Assembly: GCA_958510825.1 (NCBI GenBank)
Contig: OY294054.1
Coordinates: 9,898,319 to 9,962,318, forward strand
From: Brachypterus glaber
Lineage: Eukaryota > Arthropoda > Insecta > Coleoptera > Kateretidae
Reading direction: 5' to 3'
DNA length: 64,000 nucleotides
The notes under the pieces are model-generated. The model was not told the origin of the DNA. It saw only the letters and a program-made list of their open reading frames with translations, and ran no database searches. The position numbers and the translations under genes are program-made. Numbering within the stretch: the first letter of the stretch is position 1; the number at the start of each line of letters is the position of its first letter. Of the stretch, positions 1 through 10,481 are shown in pieces.

Positions 1-1088
1 TTTTTTAGGTTATCGCGCTTTTTTATTGACTGGATTATTCCATTAGTTATCCATTGTTTAAGTTTACGGTTTTTATTATTTACTGCTATTATTTTAGTTG
101 ACTGTTCTGTATAATTCTGAATTTTATTGATAAAAAAATTGTATGACGTTTCGGCATCGTCTGACAAAAAAACATTATTCCAGCTCTCATTTTTAAGTAA
201 CTGTTCTAATATTTTATAATCCACCCTTTTCTGAGAAATTATATCCTTGTCAATTACATTTGTATGTTCATTTAATCTTATTGAAAGAAACGTGATGTAA
301 TGATCAGTTAAATCGGTATTATAAACAAAACCCTTTATCTTAATTTTATTTCTTACATTTAAATTACTTATTTTTAAAAATATATGATCCATTACACTTT
401 TTTTTTCTTTATCACGAGTTGGTTTATTAATGTAGGATAAAAAACCTGCCTGTGATAATATACAAAAATAATTGTTTACTTGTGGATTTATAAGGTCTAA
501 AAGGTCATAATTCATATCACCCAAAAAAATTTCAACATTTTCATATTGGATATTTTGCAAATAGCTATCTAACTCTGTTATAAATAGATTTCTATTTGAC
601 CAATATACACGGTATGTGCCAGTAATCCCTACTTTTAAATTTAATAAATCAGATTTTAATATAATTCTTATAAAGTTAGTTTGTGTTTGTGGAACTATAG
701 TAATATTTGCATTTAAACTATCTCTCACATAGATAACAAAACCATCATTTTTATTAAATCGGGAGTTATTATAGTATAGGGAAAAATTGGGTATATTAAA
801 ATTTTCAGGGTAATCTATATGCCTTGCTTCTGACAAAGCTATAATATCCAAGTTGTTAATTTTAAAGATTTCAAGATAAGACAATAACTCGTCAAAATTT
901 GCTTTTAGACCCCGTATATTAAAATGCAATATATTTAGAACCCTCTTACCACATATTTGATGTAAGCCTTCATTTATATTTTCATACACTGTAGTGTTAG
1001 TTTCATCACCCTCTGTCCTCTCTGTCTCTTCGTCCTCTATCTCTCTTATTGTATTTAATGTCTCTATCTTCAAAAGAAAAAGAAAATT
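1..1088 (-). CDS. ORF2 apurinic-type endonuclease domain of element A (partial)
   Basis: The minus frame is open from just after a TAA at 1091-1089 to the window edge, about 362 codons. It encodes the exonuclease/endonuclease/phosphatase-type domain that nicks target DNA for target-primed reverse transcription. Visible motifs in order are LHFNIRGLKANF, DIIALSEARH, GITGTYRVYWS, IFLGDMNYDLL, MDHIFLKIS and LTDHY, followed by the linker KLKQWITNGII. The canonical SETW of relatives is SEAR here, so the residue after the catalytic Glu differs. No ATG is visible before the first motif, although the intact relative starts with one about 40 residues earlier, so the start is lost or non-ATG. The RT would follow beyond the window. 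Family assignment is firm; activity is doubtful. Confidence 0.85.
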
Positions 1089-1274
1089 TTATCACAAAAA
1101 TATAATTACAGAACAGTACAGTCTTGCACATATTGTGCTCCATTACATTTAATATTATTTTGATAGAATCACCAAAAAAATATTTTATGTATGATTACAT
1201 ATTTAATAAATATCATAATTTTTCATGTAAATAGATGTTTTACAACTCTTATAAATAAATTGGGTAGAGGTACA

Positions 1275-1935
1275 TTATGACAATTTATTATATTGTTCGA
1301 TATCATCTATTTGTTGAGTTTTATTGTTGATAAATACTTTAATGTTACCTTTTGTTGTCCAGCAAGATTTTTTAAATTTTTCTTTTACTATTTTAAACAA
1401 ATCTAACTTTCCCTTACTCAGCATTTCCACAATAATCACTCCACTGTTTTTTAGCTTTGATTTACTTTTAAACACCTCGTCCCTCTTCCATTCATTCACA
1501 AATTCAACTGCTATCGGCCTATGTTTTGATTTAACAGCGCTGCTTGAGCCCGAAGGGGCATCACTACTTTTTTTCCCAAGACGATAAAGTATTTATTTCG
1601 TTTTTCCTTAGATCAATATTTAATTTACCTTTAATAACTTCGGTTACAACTAAAAACAAGTCCTCATTGTCATTTTCTTCGATTCCTAGGATGATAATGT
1701 TCCTATTTAGCATTTTTTGCGAAAGGTTCTCGAATGATTTGTTTATGTTGCACAAAATCATATCAAGTTTTAAGGTTATTTCGTTTTGAAACTTTTTAAA
1801 TTCGGTTTTTAAGGCTTCTACACTGCCTTTTGGATCCTCTTCTTTAGAAGCTGCGTCGAGTTTTTCTTCAAAAACCTTCATCTCACTTTGAAATGTCGCT
1901 GCAGTTTGCTTCTTGTTTCTCGTTTCTCTCACCAT
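1275..1935 (-). pseudogene. ORF1 of element A, frameshifted
   Basis: Two minus-strand frames make up one ORF1. The segment 1935-1564 starts MVRETRNKK, contains a Lys/Glu-rich coiled-coil-like stretch, and reaches RNIIILGIEEND, the RRM-like core of L1-type ORF1 proteins. The segment 1499-1275 carries MNEWKRDEVF and CWTTKGNIKVFINNK, which matches the C-terminal WTNKGSVILLINNKK of the intact copy at 30790-30104. Between 1564 and 1499 the frame is broken by an indel. ORF1 proteins of this type bind element RNA and form trimers or ribonucleoprotein particles; that role comes from the family, not from this copy. No neighbouring host gene is implied. Confidence 0.8.
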
Positions 1936-2120
1936 TTTTCACTGCACAAGATTTTTTACACTTAATTATGATTGAAAATGATTTAATAAGCACCTCTAAC
2001 CAATTTTTAGTATTTTTTCGGTGTTTTTACCACATTAAAATTCAATTTTTAGTTGGAGCTACCAATATGACGTACTACTCTTGACTATTACTATTACTAT
2101 TACCATTATTATTATTATAT

Positions 2121-2400
2121 ATCATTTTCGTTATCAGCGACCTCAAAAATTCCTTATACATAATTTTAAATATTTTTTTTTTACTTTTGACATTTATGTC
2201 CGCCATATTGGATCCACCATTTTCTTAAAAAAAACTAATATCATTTTCGTTATCAGCGACCTCAAAAATCCCTTATTCATAATTTTAAACATTTTTTTTT
2301 ATTTTTGACATTTATGTCGCCATACTGGATCCGCCATTTTCTTAAAAAAAATATATAATTTTTGTAATCAGCGCTCTCAAAATTCCCCATATAGAGCTAA
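2121..2400. repeat. Tandem repeat, period about 115-119 bp, 2.4 copies
   Basis: The block starting ATCATTTTCGTTATCAGCGA at 2121 recurs at 2240 and, decayed, near 2355. Each unit contains GACATTTATGTC and a 'ATTGGATCCACCATTTTC'-like tail. No coding potential. Confidence 0.8.
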
Positions 2401-3884
2401 ATTGAATTTTGGCCAGCTTTTTCGAATATTCCGCCACTGTGTAGCGTAATAAATGGAAATTAATGGCACCTAGTGATGTATTTTTATTTAAATCGCCTTT
2501 AATAATAATTTTATTTACATTTCAATAGAACTTTCAAGAAAATTTGTGGAGAATCAACTAATTTAAATAAAAAGCAATGCTTTATTTAAATTACACTATG
2601 TAAGATTAAAAAACTTCTTGTCTCGATAGTCTTGATCTTCGAGACTAGAAATAGATCGATCTTGTCTTGACCATTTCTCGACGATTAACTTCTTGTCTCG
2701 TAAAGCGAGAGTCTTGACTATTAATTTCTTCTCAACAGGGGTTGGTAGACTAGTATCACTCAGCAGGCCAGATAAGTTACTTCAAAAGTTATCTATTGAA
2801 ACTGACTTTATTTCCATTTCCTGATTTTAGCGTTTTAGGTTTTTGGGTTATATTTAGGGTAATTATTATTGGATTTTATTAATTTAGCGCTTAAATAAAA
2901 GATTTTTTTAAACTGCTTAAAACATTTATTAACATTTTTTTTCTAAAATACATTGTCTTCGAGATATTGGCGTTGGCAGTATAACGATTTTTTTTAGCTT
3001 CTTTAATCTCATTTATTATCCAGTTTAAAAAAAATTAAGTGAACGCTCTTTTTAAGTCCTATAAAAAATATTTTATGCAGTTCTTTGCTAGAATATAACG
3101 TTTTAGAGATAGTGACTTTCAGAAACGTTAAATTTTTCGGTTGAGTAGGTTTTTAGAGGCCCGAGGTTAATAAACCTACGAAATCCAAATATAACTTTTT
3201 GCTCGTTTATTATACAATATTTTTTATTCGATTGTCACTAATTATAATAAATTTTTTAAATATATTTAATTTTAAATTGCAGAAAATATTTCCTTTTATT
3301 GTCTTATAACCTATCTACTAGATAGTATCTAGTTATCCATGACAAATTGCTATCCAATCAAATCGCTAAAAAAAAACAATTAAATCGTTTCTTTTGCGTA
3401 CGGTTTCATTTTCAAATTAGTTTTTATTCATTTGTGTTAAAATGTGTTTGTTATGAAAATATTAATACTTCTGAAACCGTTCTATAAATATTACAAATAT
3501 TGAAGTTGATTTTAAATCTAACCGGTTAGCCATGTGTTTTGAGATTACGTTATAGAAGAAATTTTTATTTATATGAAATAATAATATTACTTGTATTTGG
3601 TCAAAAAGAACATCTAGTTCAAGACCATAAGTGACCAAAAGGTCATATTTCTTTATAAATATTACAGTAAAGTAAAGCATCTTATTTAAAAAAGCTCAAA
3701 ATAACAAGTTTTAGTTAGCGGGTAGCCCTAGGATCACAAAAAGTCCAATTTTTCGCCCGCAAAACACATTTTTCAAGTTAGAGTTTCAAAACTCTAAGAA
3801 TCCCATCAAAAAGTTCGTATAAACTTATGTACAAACATGCTTTGTTAGGGAGCTACGCTCCTTCAGTGACAACCCCGCAAATTA
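2401..3884. other. Unassigned AT-rich stretch
   Basis: No gene seen. A short degenerate repeat of CTTGTCTCG/TCTTGA motifs lies at 2620-2750, and a hairpin GGGAGCTACGCTCC near 3849. The rest is low-complexity A/T sequence without a recognisable element. Confidence 0.5.
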
Positions 3885-5065
3885 GATTTATTATCTCAGG
3901 AACCCTTAAAGCTTGAGAAACGAGTTTATGCATGTATTTTTATGTTAATAAGGCCTACTAATATGTAATAAGTTTAGACTGGTGCATGCCAAACGGGAAG
4001 GCCAAAGCAATTTTTTGCCCAATTCATCTCATTGTAACTTTTTTGCTGTTTTTTTAGTTTAAATATGATCTTATACATAAAAATACATAAAAAAGGTCAT
4101 GTGATGTAATAATGTAAGACTTTTGCTGATGCTATGATCTTTACACTGAATCGTATAATGCGTTTTTTTCTCGATATATTTCCAAAATTATACTTGCTTT
4201 GATCTCGTGCGAAGCACCTTGCCATGTGGTGAGGCAACGAGGTGGCTGCCTCAGAGCGCAAAGCTTATTGTTTTTTTTTTTGTCTAGTTGGTGACCTTTT
4301 TTTAGCCAACAATTAAACTTGGGACTATAAATAATGGCGTAAAGTTGATGCTAGTTGAACTAGACTTCGACTAAGGGGCGTAAATTTACCAAGGGCGTAC
4401 AATTTTTATCTTGCGTCACCTAAAAAAATCACGGCACGGCCCTGCTTGTGTGCGTACATAATTCTTTTTACTATATTTTAATACAGTTTCGTCCCCTATA
4501 ACTTCTTTGTTGGTGAATCTTTTTTATTTTCAAAATTGGTAAGAATATTTTTATTTATCAAAGTAAACTTTTCTGAACCCTTTCTTCTAGTTCTTATATT
4601 TCTTTAAAAAGCCCCCAAAACTTTTTTATATTTTAATGGATCTTTTTTTTTTTTTTTTAGATTTTATTTATCTTGTAGTTTTTAATGCAGTGGCGTAGAG
4701 GGCTGCAAATAATTGGTAAGATTGATCCTCATCGTCAATCCGACTTTTCCTTAAGCTTTTTTCGATTTTTTAAAAATATTTTTAAATGCGTTTTTATCGT
4801 AAACAGTGTCTTACACTGTTACATTATAATTAAGTTTCTTATGCATTTTTACAAATTTTTACATAACCGAATTAAAAAGCAACAAAAAAGTTAAACGAAA
4901 AAAAAATAGGGCCTTCCCGTTTGGCACGCCCCTGGCACAAGTTACTACATAAAAATATGATACAGTAGTTGGCCTTATTGATGTAAGAACACATGCATAA
5001 ACTAGTTTCTGTAACTTAAATAGTTTCTGAGATATTAAATAAAAAAACGACTGACGTTGACAGAT
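3885..5065. repeat. Inverted-repeat pair with arms of about 150-170 bp
   Basis: The stretch around 3890-4060 (key words TATCTCAG, TTTATGCATG, AATAAGGCC, GCCAAACGGGAAGGCC) recurs in reverse complement at 4880-5060 (GGCCTTCCCGTTTGGC, GGCCTTATT, CATGCATAAA, CTGAGATATT). The two arms enclose about 0.8 kb without coding potential. This is either a non-autonomous DNA element with long TIRs or two opposed copies of one repeat. No TSD was identified. Confidence 0.65.
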
Positions 5066-5274
5066 TTCCTGCCTAATTTTTTTGTCGCACAGTGTTATCA
5101 AATATTTTTAAAAAATCTTTAGCTCTGTTTTTATTCCAAGAAACATCAAATAGAATTTTACTTTTTAAAATCCTTTTGTTTACTAATATGCATACAAATA
5201 TATTTGACCTCAAATCTACCAAATTATTAATTATTTATACTAAGTATAAAATGGGTTCACATACGCATTTCCGA

Positions 5275-7003
5275 AGACCAGGCGGTATCTGTTTTAAAAC
5301 ACCCATGTTTGGGTAAATCGGATATGATTCTATATTTTTGGATCAATAGGTCCAGAATATCACTAGAAATGATAATTTCACTATGCACATAAAATAAACC
5401 GTGGGCTTCACTTTTTATTTTACAAAATGGTGCAAAATTGAGAAAATTTTCATATTTTTTCTCCTTTTAGTGCACATATCTCTGGAACTGTTCATTTAAG
5501 ACAAATATTGAAACGGAAAAAAAGTTTTGTAATTGAATTTTATATATGATAAAATTGGTTGCAAATCGAAAAAATAATTATTATTGCAAAAATCACAAGA
5601 AAGGGGTAGAAAAATTAAGTTTTTTTGGATTGTTTTACGGATACTTAAAGTATACGTAGGACCTTTTATTATTATTATTATTGCAAAAATAGTAAAAATC
5701 ACAAAGAAGGGGTAGAAAAATCCGTTTTTTTTGGGATTTTTTTTCAGATACCTAAAGTATACGTAGAACCTTTAAAATTGGCCCAAAAAAACTTTATGGT
5801 GTGCTAAATCATCACACCAAATTTCATCAAAATCGGTCTGATAGTTTTTGCAATAATTTTGCAATTCAGATTAAAAAAAAAGGCATATTTTCAAAATTAT
5901 GCAAAATTGAACATACCTTAGATACTGGAAAATTTAATCACATATAGAAAAGAGCTCAAACTTTCAAATGATGTTTGAAAAATTAAAATCCGTTAATTAG
6001 GCGCTTATAAACAATTATAACTTTATGAATTTTCAAGCAATTTGTTCTTTTTTTAATATATATTGAAAGTAATCGAAAAGACGCTTCCTTTGAAAAAAAA
6101 TTAATGATTCGTTCATTAGTTTCGAAGTTGTAATCGTTCAAATTTGACCGCCATTTACACTGAAACTAAATGGAGGTCAATATGAACGATCATAACTTCG
6201 AAACTAATGAACGAATCATCATAATTTTTTTTTTCAAAGGAAGCGTATTTTCGGGTACTTTCAATATATTTTTATTAAAAAAAGAACAAATTCATTGAAA
6301 ATTCATAAAGTTATTCTAATTGTTTATGAGCAGAAAAATTCGATAAATATCCAAACAACTGCGTAGGCTCTCCTAATTAACGGATTTCAATTTTTCAAAT
6401 ATCATTTGAAAGTTTAAGCTCTCTTCTATATGTGATTAAATTTTTAAGTGTCTAAAGGCTTTATGTTCAATTTTGCATAATTTTGAAAATTTGCATTTTT
6501 TTTAAATCTGAATTGCAAAATTATTGTGCAAAAACTATCAGACCGATTTTGATGAAATTTGGTGTGATGATTTAGCACACCATAAAGTTTTTTTGAGCCA
6601 ATTTTAAAGGTTCTACGTATACTTTAAGTATCTGAAAAAAAATCGAAAAAAAAAACGGATTTTTCTACCCCTTCTTTGTGATTTTTACTATTTTTGCAAA
6701 AATAATAATTATTTTTTTGATTTGAAACCAATTTTATCATATAAAAAATTCAATTACAAAACTTTTTTTATCTCTTCAATATTTGTCTGAAATGAACAGT
6801 TCCAGAGATATATGCACGAAAACGACAAAAAAAGGAAATTTTTCTCGATTTTGCAACTTTTGTTAAATAAAAAGTGAAGCAAACGGTTTATTTTATGCGC
6901 ATAGTAAAATAATCATTTCTAGTAGATATTCTGGACTCATTCATCCAAAAATATAGAATCATATCCGATTCACCCATCCTAAAACAGATACCGCCTGGTC
7001 TAC
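5275..7003. repeat. Long near-continuous palindrome (arms about 0.85 kb)
   Basis: The left arm starts AGACCAGGCGGTATCTGTTT at 5275; the right arm ends with its reverse complement near 7000. The arms can be followed almost continuously to a centre near 6163, where TGACCGCCATTTA and TAAATGGAGGTCA face each other across about 9 bases. Differences are scattered substitutions, poly-A length changes and an extra stretch of about 45 bp in the right arm near 6330-6375. No ORF survives. The form fits a fold-back element. TSD not resolved. Confidence 0.85.
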
Positions 7004-7117
7004 TGGTGAAAAAAGAATGTACAATGTGCATCCTCACGGGCCCCTTTATGATTGAAATGATCATATTTCTAATCCACTCCGTAAAAAATAAAACGAAAAA
7101 AATTACTTTGAAAGGAC

Positions 7118-7752
7118 ATTACCTCATAAGGATGTAACCTCGCAAAATTTTACCTCGAAGGGCTTTTACCTCGAAAAGTGTATTTTTTTATCCATTTCTT
7201 TTAGATTATTGTGTATTGTAGTTTTTTTTATCATATTTTATCATTTATTGATTATTTTTTTCACAAAATAATACAGGCAATTATTTGCTTGTAGTTTTAG
7301 TACATATTTCAAAATGAATCAGTTAACATAATATAATATATTATATTTAAAGTTCGCTAAAGAAAAAATTAGCAGTTTATTAAAACGTTTGGACTTGTTG
7401 TGTATTATAAAAATCGTGTGTACAAAGTCTTATATAATATTATATGCCTTGAGACAAATTTTTTTGGAAATGTTTAAATATATATTATAAAATTCCATGT
7501 AAAGGAAACATTAATTCCTTGGATGATGGTGTTGGTGGATTCACTGGCAGTTTTTTTATTTTTAAAAAATTATGTATTAGAGGTAATTTTTATGCGAGGT
7601 AATGTCTGTGCGAGGAATTTTCTTGAGAGGTAACGTCCTTTCTAGGTAATTTACATGCCAGGTAACGGTTTTCGAGGTATTTTTTTTTCGAGAAAAAACA
7701 TTTCGAGGTAAACATTTTGGAGGAAATTTTTTTCGAGGTAAAGACCACCATC
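7118..7752. repeat. Element-like region with inverted arrays of a TTTCGAGGTAA motif
   Basis: Between 7118 and 7180 the motif reads TTACCTCG(A/C)A three to four times. Between 7580 and 7745 the reverse complement (TTTCGAGGTAA, TGCGAGGTAATG, CGAGGTAT) occurs about eight times at spacings of 15-30 bp. The intervening 400 bp is A/T-rich. Opposed arrays of short subterminal motifs resemble transposase-binding sites of some DNA transposons, but no TIR or transposase was recognised. Confidence 0.55.
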
Positions 7753-8834
7753 CAGTTTAAAACTAAAACTAGTATATGTTGTCTACGTACTCATTTCCGG
7801 AGACAAAAAAAATCATATTTATTATTTTTATTTGAAATACTTTTTTTATGAAATTTAAAATATTTTTTTTTTAATCTGACAGAGATACATACTATATATA
7901 ATTAGTCTTTTAAAACCCAAGTTTAACTTAATAAACAAAATGTTTTTAAAATCTGTATAAATATCTTGTATTTCACATTTAAGTTCTGCACGTATCGAAG
8001 AATTTTAACTTTAAAAACTTTAATTAAATTGTTTTAATAAAACAATATACCATTACTTTCTTGGAGTACTTCAAACTTTAAACTTCCAAGAGATGCATTT
8101 TATGAGTCTATTAACATGTTAGCTCAGACTCATTTAAGATCAGGTTGCTGTCAAAACCATCCATGCAGTTATGCATCTTCCTCGTAGCTATTATTTTGTC
8201 AGATTTATTAACAAGGTGCCTATTGTTAGAAGCTAAATGATTTATAGTGGCTTGTATTTCGCTGCCAACGAATCTCGAAACGATTTTAGAACCACAGAGA
8301 AAGAACTGCTCATTTAAGTAAAATTTTGTTGCCTAAATTTTATAAAAGGAAATGACGACAAAAAAATTAAAAATTATATTTAAAAAATAATTTCAAAAAT
8401 AAATAACTTTCACAAAGAACTTTGGGTAAGAAAACTTTGAAGTTTCTCAAAGCGTTATTAAGCTATCGTCACAAATTTTCACGGAATTAATTTTATAGAC
8501 GTTAAACGTCAAAAAATTGTGATTCACGGATAGTTCTATATTCTTACAGTAGGAATCATCGCTAAAGATAAATTGAAATTAAAAAAAAAGAACCCTCGGA
8601 CTCAAGGTCAGGCTACGACGACGATGAGGAAGCGAAAAAACGGTAACAACAATTCCAGAAACGTCAGTTGTCAGAACTAAACTAAAAATTGCAAGTTTTA
8701 ATGATTTTTCAAAATGAAAATCTAAGAAACAACATTTTAATGTAAAAAAAACGAACTTGACCATATTTCACATAATAGCACTGATAAGAAAATCTAAAAA
8801 TAGTACAACCAATCGTTGTTGTAACAAGTTTGAG
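7753..8834. other. Unassigned sequence
   Basis: No gene or recognisable element seen. Short open frames here have no protein-like character. Confidence 0.4.
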
Positions 8835-8887
8835 GTATATAATACTATAAAGAACTTTCACTTTCGGGTTTAGACCGTGTTAATGGA

Positions 8888-8942
8888 TTTTCACTTTCCG
8901 ACGTTTCGTCTCTTACTACTAGAGACATCTTCAGGGATTAAT
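8888..8942 (-). ncRNA. Hammerhead-ribozyme-like motif in left PLE terminal repeat
   Basis: On the minus strand the order is CTGAAGA, T, a six-pair stem GTCTCT/AGAGAC with loop AGTAGTA, GAAA, then CGTC. This is the hammerhead order CUGANGA-stem II-GAAA-(stem III)-UH. PLE terminal repeats are known to carry hammerheads with minimal stem III. Two weak points remain: one unpaired U sits between the core and stem II, and stem III is only A-U plus C-G without a loop, so folding would need a dimer. Sequence is certain; function is inferred. Confidence 0.45.
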
Positions 8943-8977
8943 CTGAAACTAAGTTTCGAATCAACTTGTGTCACTAT

Positions 8978-9602
8978 TTATGACGAGTTGTGGTTATTCA
9001 CCCGTGACGAGGTTTTTCCTATCAAAGACTTCCATATTGCAGGTAAGTGGTAACCAGTGTCCCGATTGATATTGTTAGGATGCTTGATGATTTCTATCGA
9101 TTCCCGTATCTTCCTTGGCATTTTTCTGTTTTCTGTTAATATTTGTTTTGTTTCAGACAAATTGATTTTATGACCTGTTTCATGTACATGTTCGGCTACT
9201 GCCGATAAGGAAATTTGTTTCTTTCTTATATTGCGCTCATGCTCTTGAAGTCTTGTAGAAATTTTTCTCTTAGTTTCACCTATGTAAACCGTACCACAGG
9301 AGCAGGGTATTTTATATACACCTTCTGAACTCAGGGGTATTTTGTCTTTTCTTGAAGTCAAACATTGACCTAATTTTTGGTTGGACCGAAATATAGGCTT
9401 AATATTTGACTTCTTCAAAAGTTTACCTATTTTATCCGTGATACCGCTTACATAGGGAAGTATAACTTGTGTCTGTCTGTCATTGTCACTATTGTCCTGT
9501 TGTTTGGGTCTGGGATTTCTGTATTTGTATATGGTCTTATTAATGTCTTTTTTGGTATAACCGTTCGTGGTCAAGGCTTTGGTTAGTTTAAGGAGTTCTG
9601 TG
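8978..9602 (-). CDS. PLE polyprotein C-terminus with GIY-YIG endonuclease (left arm)
   Basis: The frame runs from the gap edge at 9602 to a stop at 8978 and encodes about 208 residues. GVYKIPCSCGTVYIGETKR is the GIY-YIG signature, followed by STRLQEHERN and the VAEHVHETGHKI segment with conserved His. These belong to the EN domain that lies downstream of the RT in Penelope elements and cuts the target for reverse transcription. The RT itself is missing; it is either in the gap or was lost by 5' truncation. The protein ends SSRVNNHNSS, with one residue different from the right arm (WSRVNNHNSS). This arm also reads about 50 residues further upstream (TELLKLTKALTTNGY). The start is not visible. 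Confidence 0.85.
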
Positions 9603-9802
9603 NNNNNNNNNNNNNNNNNNNNNNNNNNNNNNNNNNNNNNNNNNNNNNNNNNNNNNNNNNNNNNNNNNNNNNNNNNNNNNNNNNNNNNNNNNNNNNNNNN
9701 NNNNNNNNNNNNNNNNNNNNNNNNNNNNNNNNNNNNNNNNNNNNNNNNNNNNNNNNNNNNNNNNNNNNNNNNNNNNNNNNNNNNNNNNNNNNNNNNNNNN
9801 NN
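9603..9802. other. Assembly gap (200 N)
   Basis: Exactly 200 N lie at the symmetry centre of the PLE inverted pair. A round number at a palindrome centre suggests an unresolved join whose true length is unknown. Confidence 0.95.
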
Positions 9803-10303
9803 AGACAGACACAAGTTATACTTCCCTATGTAAGCGGTATCACGGATAAAATAGGTAAACTTTTGAAGAAGTCAAATATTAAGCCTATATTTCGGTCCAA
9901 CCAAAAATTAGGTCAATGTTTGACTTCAAGAAAAGACAAAATACCCCTGAGTTCAGAAGGTGTATATAAAATACCCTGCTCCTGTGGTACGGTTTACATA
10001 GGTGAAACTAAGAGAAAAATTTCTACAAGACTTCAAGAGCATGAGCGCAATATAAGAAAGAAACAAATTTCCTTATCGGCAGTAGCCGAACATGTACATG
10101 AAACAGGTCATAAAATCAATTTGTCTGAAACAAAACAAATATTAACAGAAAACAGAAAAATGCCAAGGAAGATACGGGAATCGATAGAAATCATCAAGCA
10201 TCCTAACAATATCAATCGGGACACTGGTTACCACTTACCTGCAATATGGAAGTCTTTGATAGGAAAAACCTGGTCACGGGTGAATAACCACAACTCGTCA
10301 TAA
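9803..10303 (+). CDS. PLE polyprotein C-terminus with GIY-YIG endonuclease (right arm)
   Basis: The plus frame is open from the gap edge through 167 codons to the TAA at 10301-10303, starting RQTQVILPYVSGITDK. It is an almost exact inverted copy of the left-arm protein and has the same GIY-YIG signature, SCGTVYIGET, HERNIRKKQ and HVHETGHKI. An internal ATG at 9863 is only a Met inside the domain, not a likely start. The RT part is absent on this side of the gap. The terminal repeat with the ribozyme-like motif begins about 35 bases after the stop. Confidence 0.85.
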   Translation, partial: RQTQVILPYVSGITDKIGKLLKKSNIKPIFRSNQKLGQCLTSRKDKIPLSSEGVYKIPCSCGTVYIGETKRKISTRLQEHERNIRKKQISLSAVAEHVHETGHKINLSETKQILTENRKMPRKIRESIEIIKHPNNINRDTGYHLPAIWKSLIGKTWSRVNNHNSS

Positions 10304-10337
10304 ATAGTGACACAAGTTGATTCGAAACTTAGTTTCA

Positions 10338-10394
10338 GATTAATCCCTGAAGATGTCTCTAGTAGTAAGAGACGAAACGTCGGAAAGTGAAAAT
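10338..10394 (+). ncRNA. Hammerhead-ribozyme-like motif in right PLE terminal repeat
   Basis: CTGAAGA lies at 10347-10353, stem II at 10355-10360 with 10368-10373 (loop 10361-10367), GAAA at 10374-10377 and GTC at 10379-10381, which predicts cleavage after 10381. Stem I may form from TCC (10344-10346) with GGA (10382-10384), and outward from GATT (10338-10341) with AATC (about 10392-10395). The extra U at 10354 and the two-pair stem III are the same departures as in the left copy. Confidence 0.45.
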
Positions 10395-10481
10395 CCATTA
10401 ACACGGTCTAAACCCGAAAGTGAAAGTTCTTTATATCTTAATGGCCGTGAAAGCTTAAAATCTAAAAAAGTATATAATACT

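Larger units (their letters stand above)
1..2070 (-). mobile_element. Non-LTR retrotransposon A, 5' half, cut by window edge
   Basis: A minus-strand LINE whose 5' end lies near 2070. ORF1 comes first (1935 down to 1275), followed by an ORF2 that begins near 1088 and leaves the window at position 1. The ORF2 protein closely follows that of the intact element at 26800-30910 across the whole endonuclease region, so the two are copies of one family. ORF1 is broken by a frameshift. The 3' half, with RT and tail, is outside the window. The 5' limit is approximate, because the A/T-rich flank gives no clear TSD. Confidence 0.85.
8847..10469. mobile_element. Penelope-like element insertion, head-to-head inverted pair of 3' ends
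   Basis: Two PLE 3' portions face outwards from an assembly gap: the left one is on the minus strand and the right one on the plus strand. Each contains a GIY-YIG endonuclease end and a terminal repeat with a ribozyme-like motif. The insertion is bounded by a perfect 12-bp direct repeat GTATATAATACT at 8835-8846 and 10470-10481, so the whole pair behaves as one insertion. In the stretches I compared the arms differ by about one base (left CCTCGTC versus right CCTGGTC), which indicates a recent insertion. The right arm is about 25 bp longer at its outer end (the ATCTTAATGGCCGTGAAAGC segment). Confidence 0.85.
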
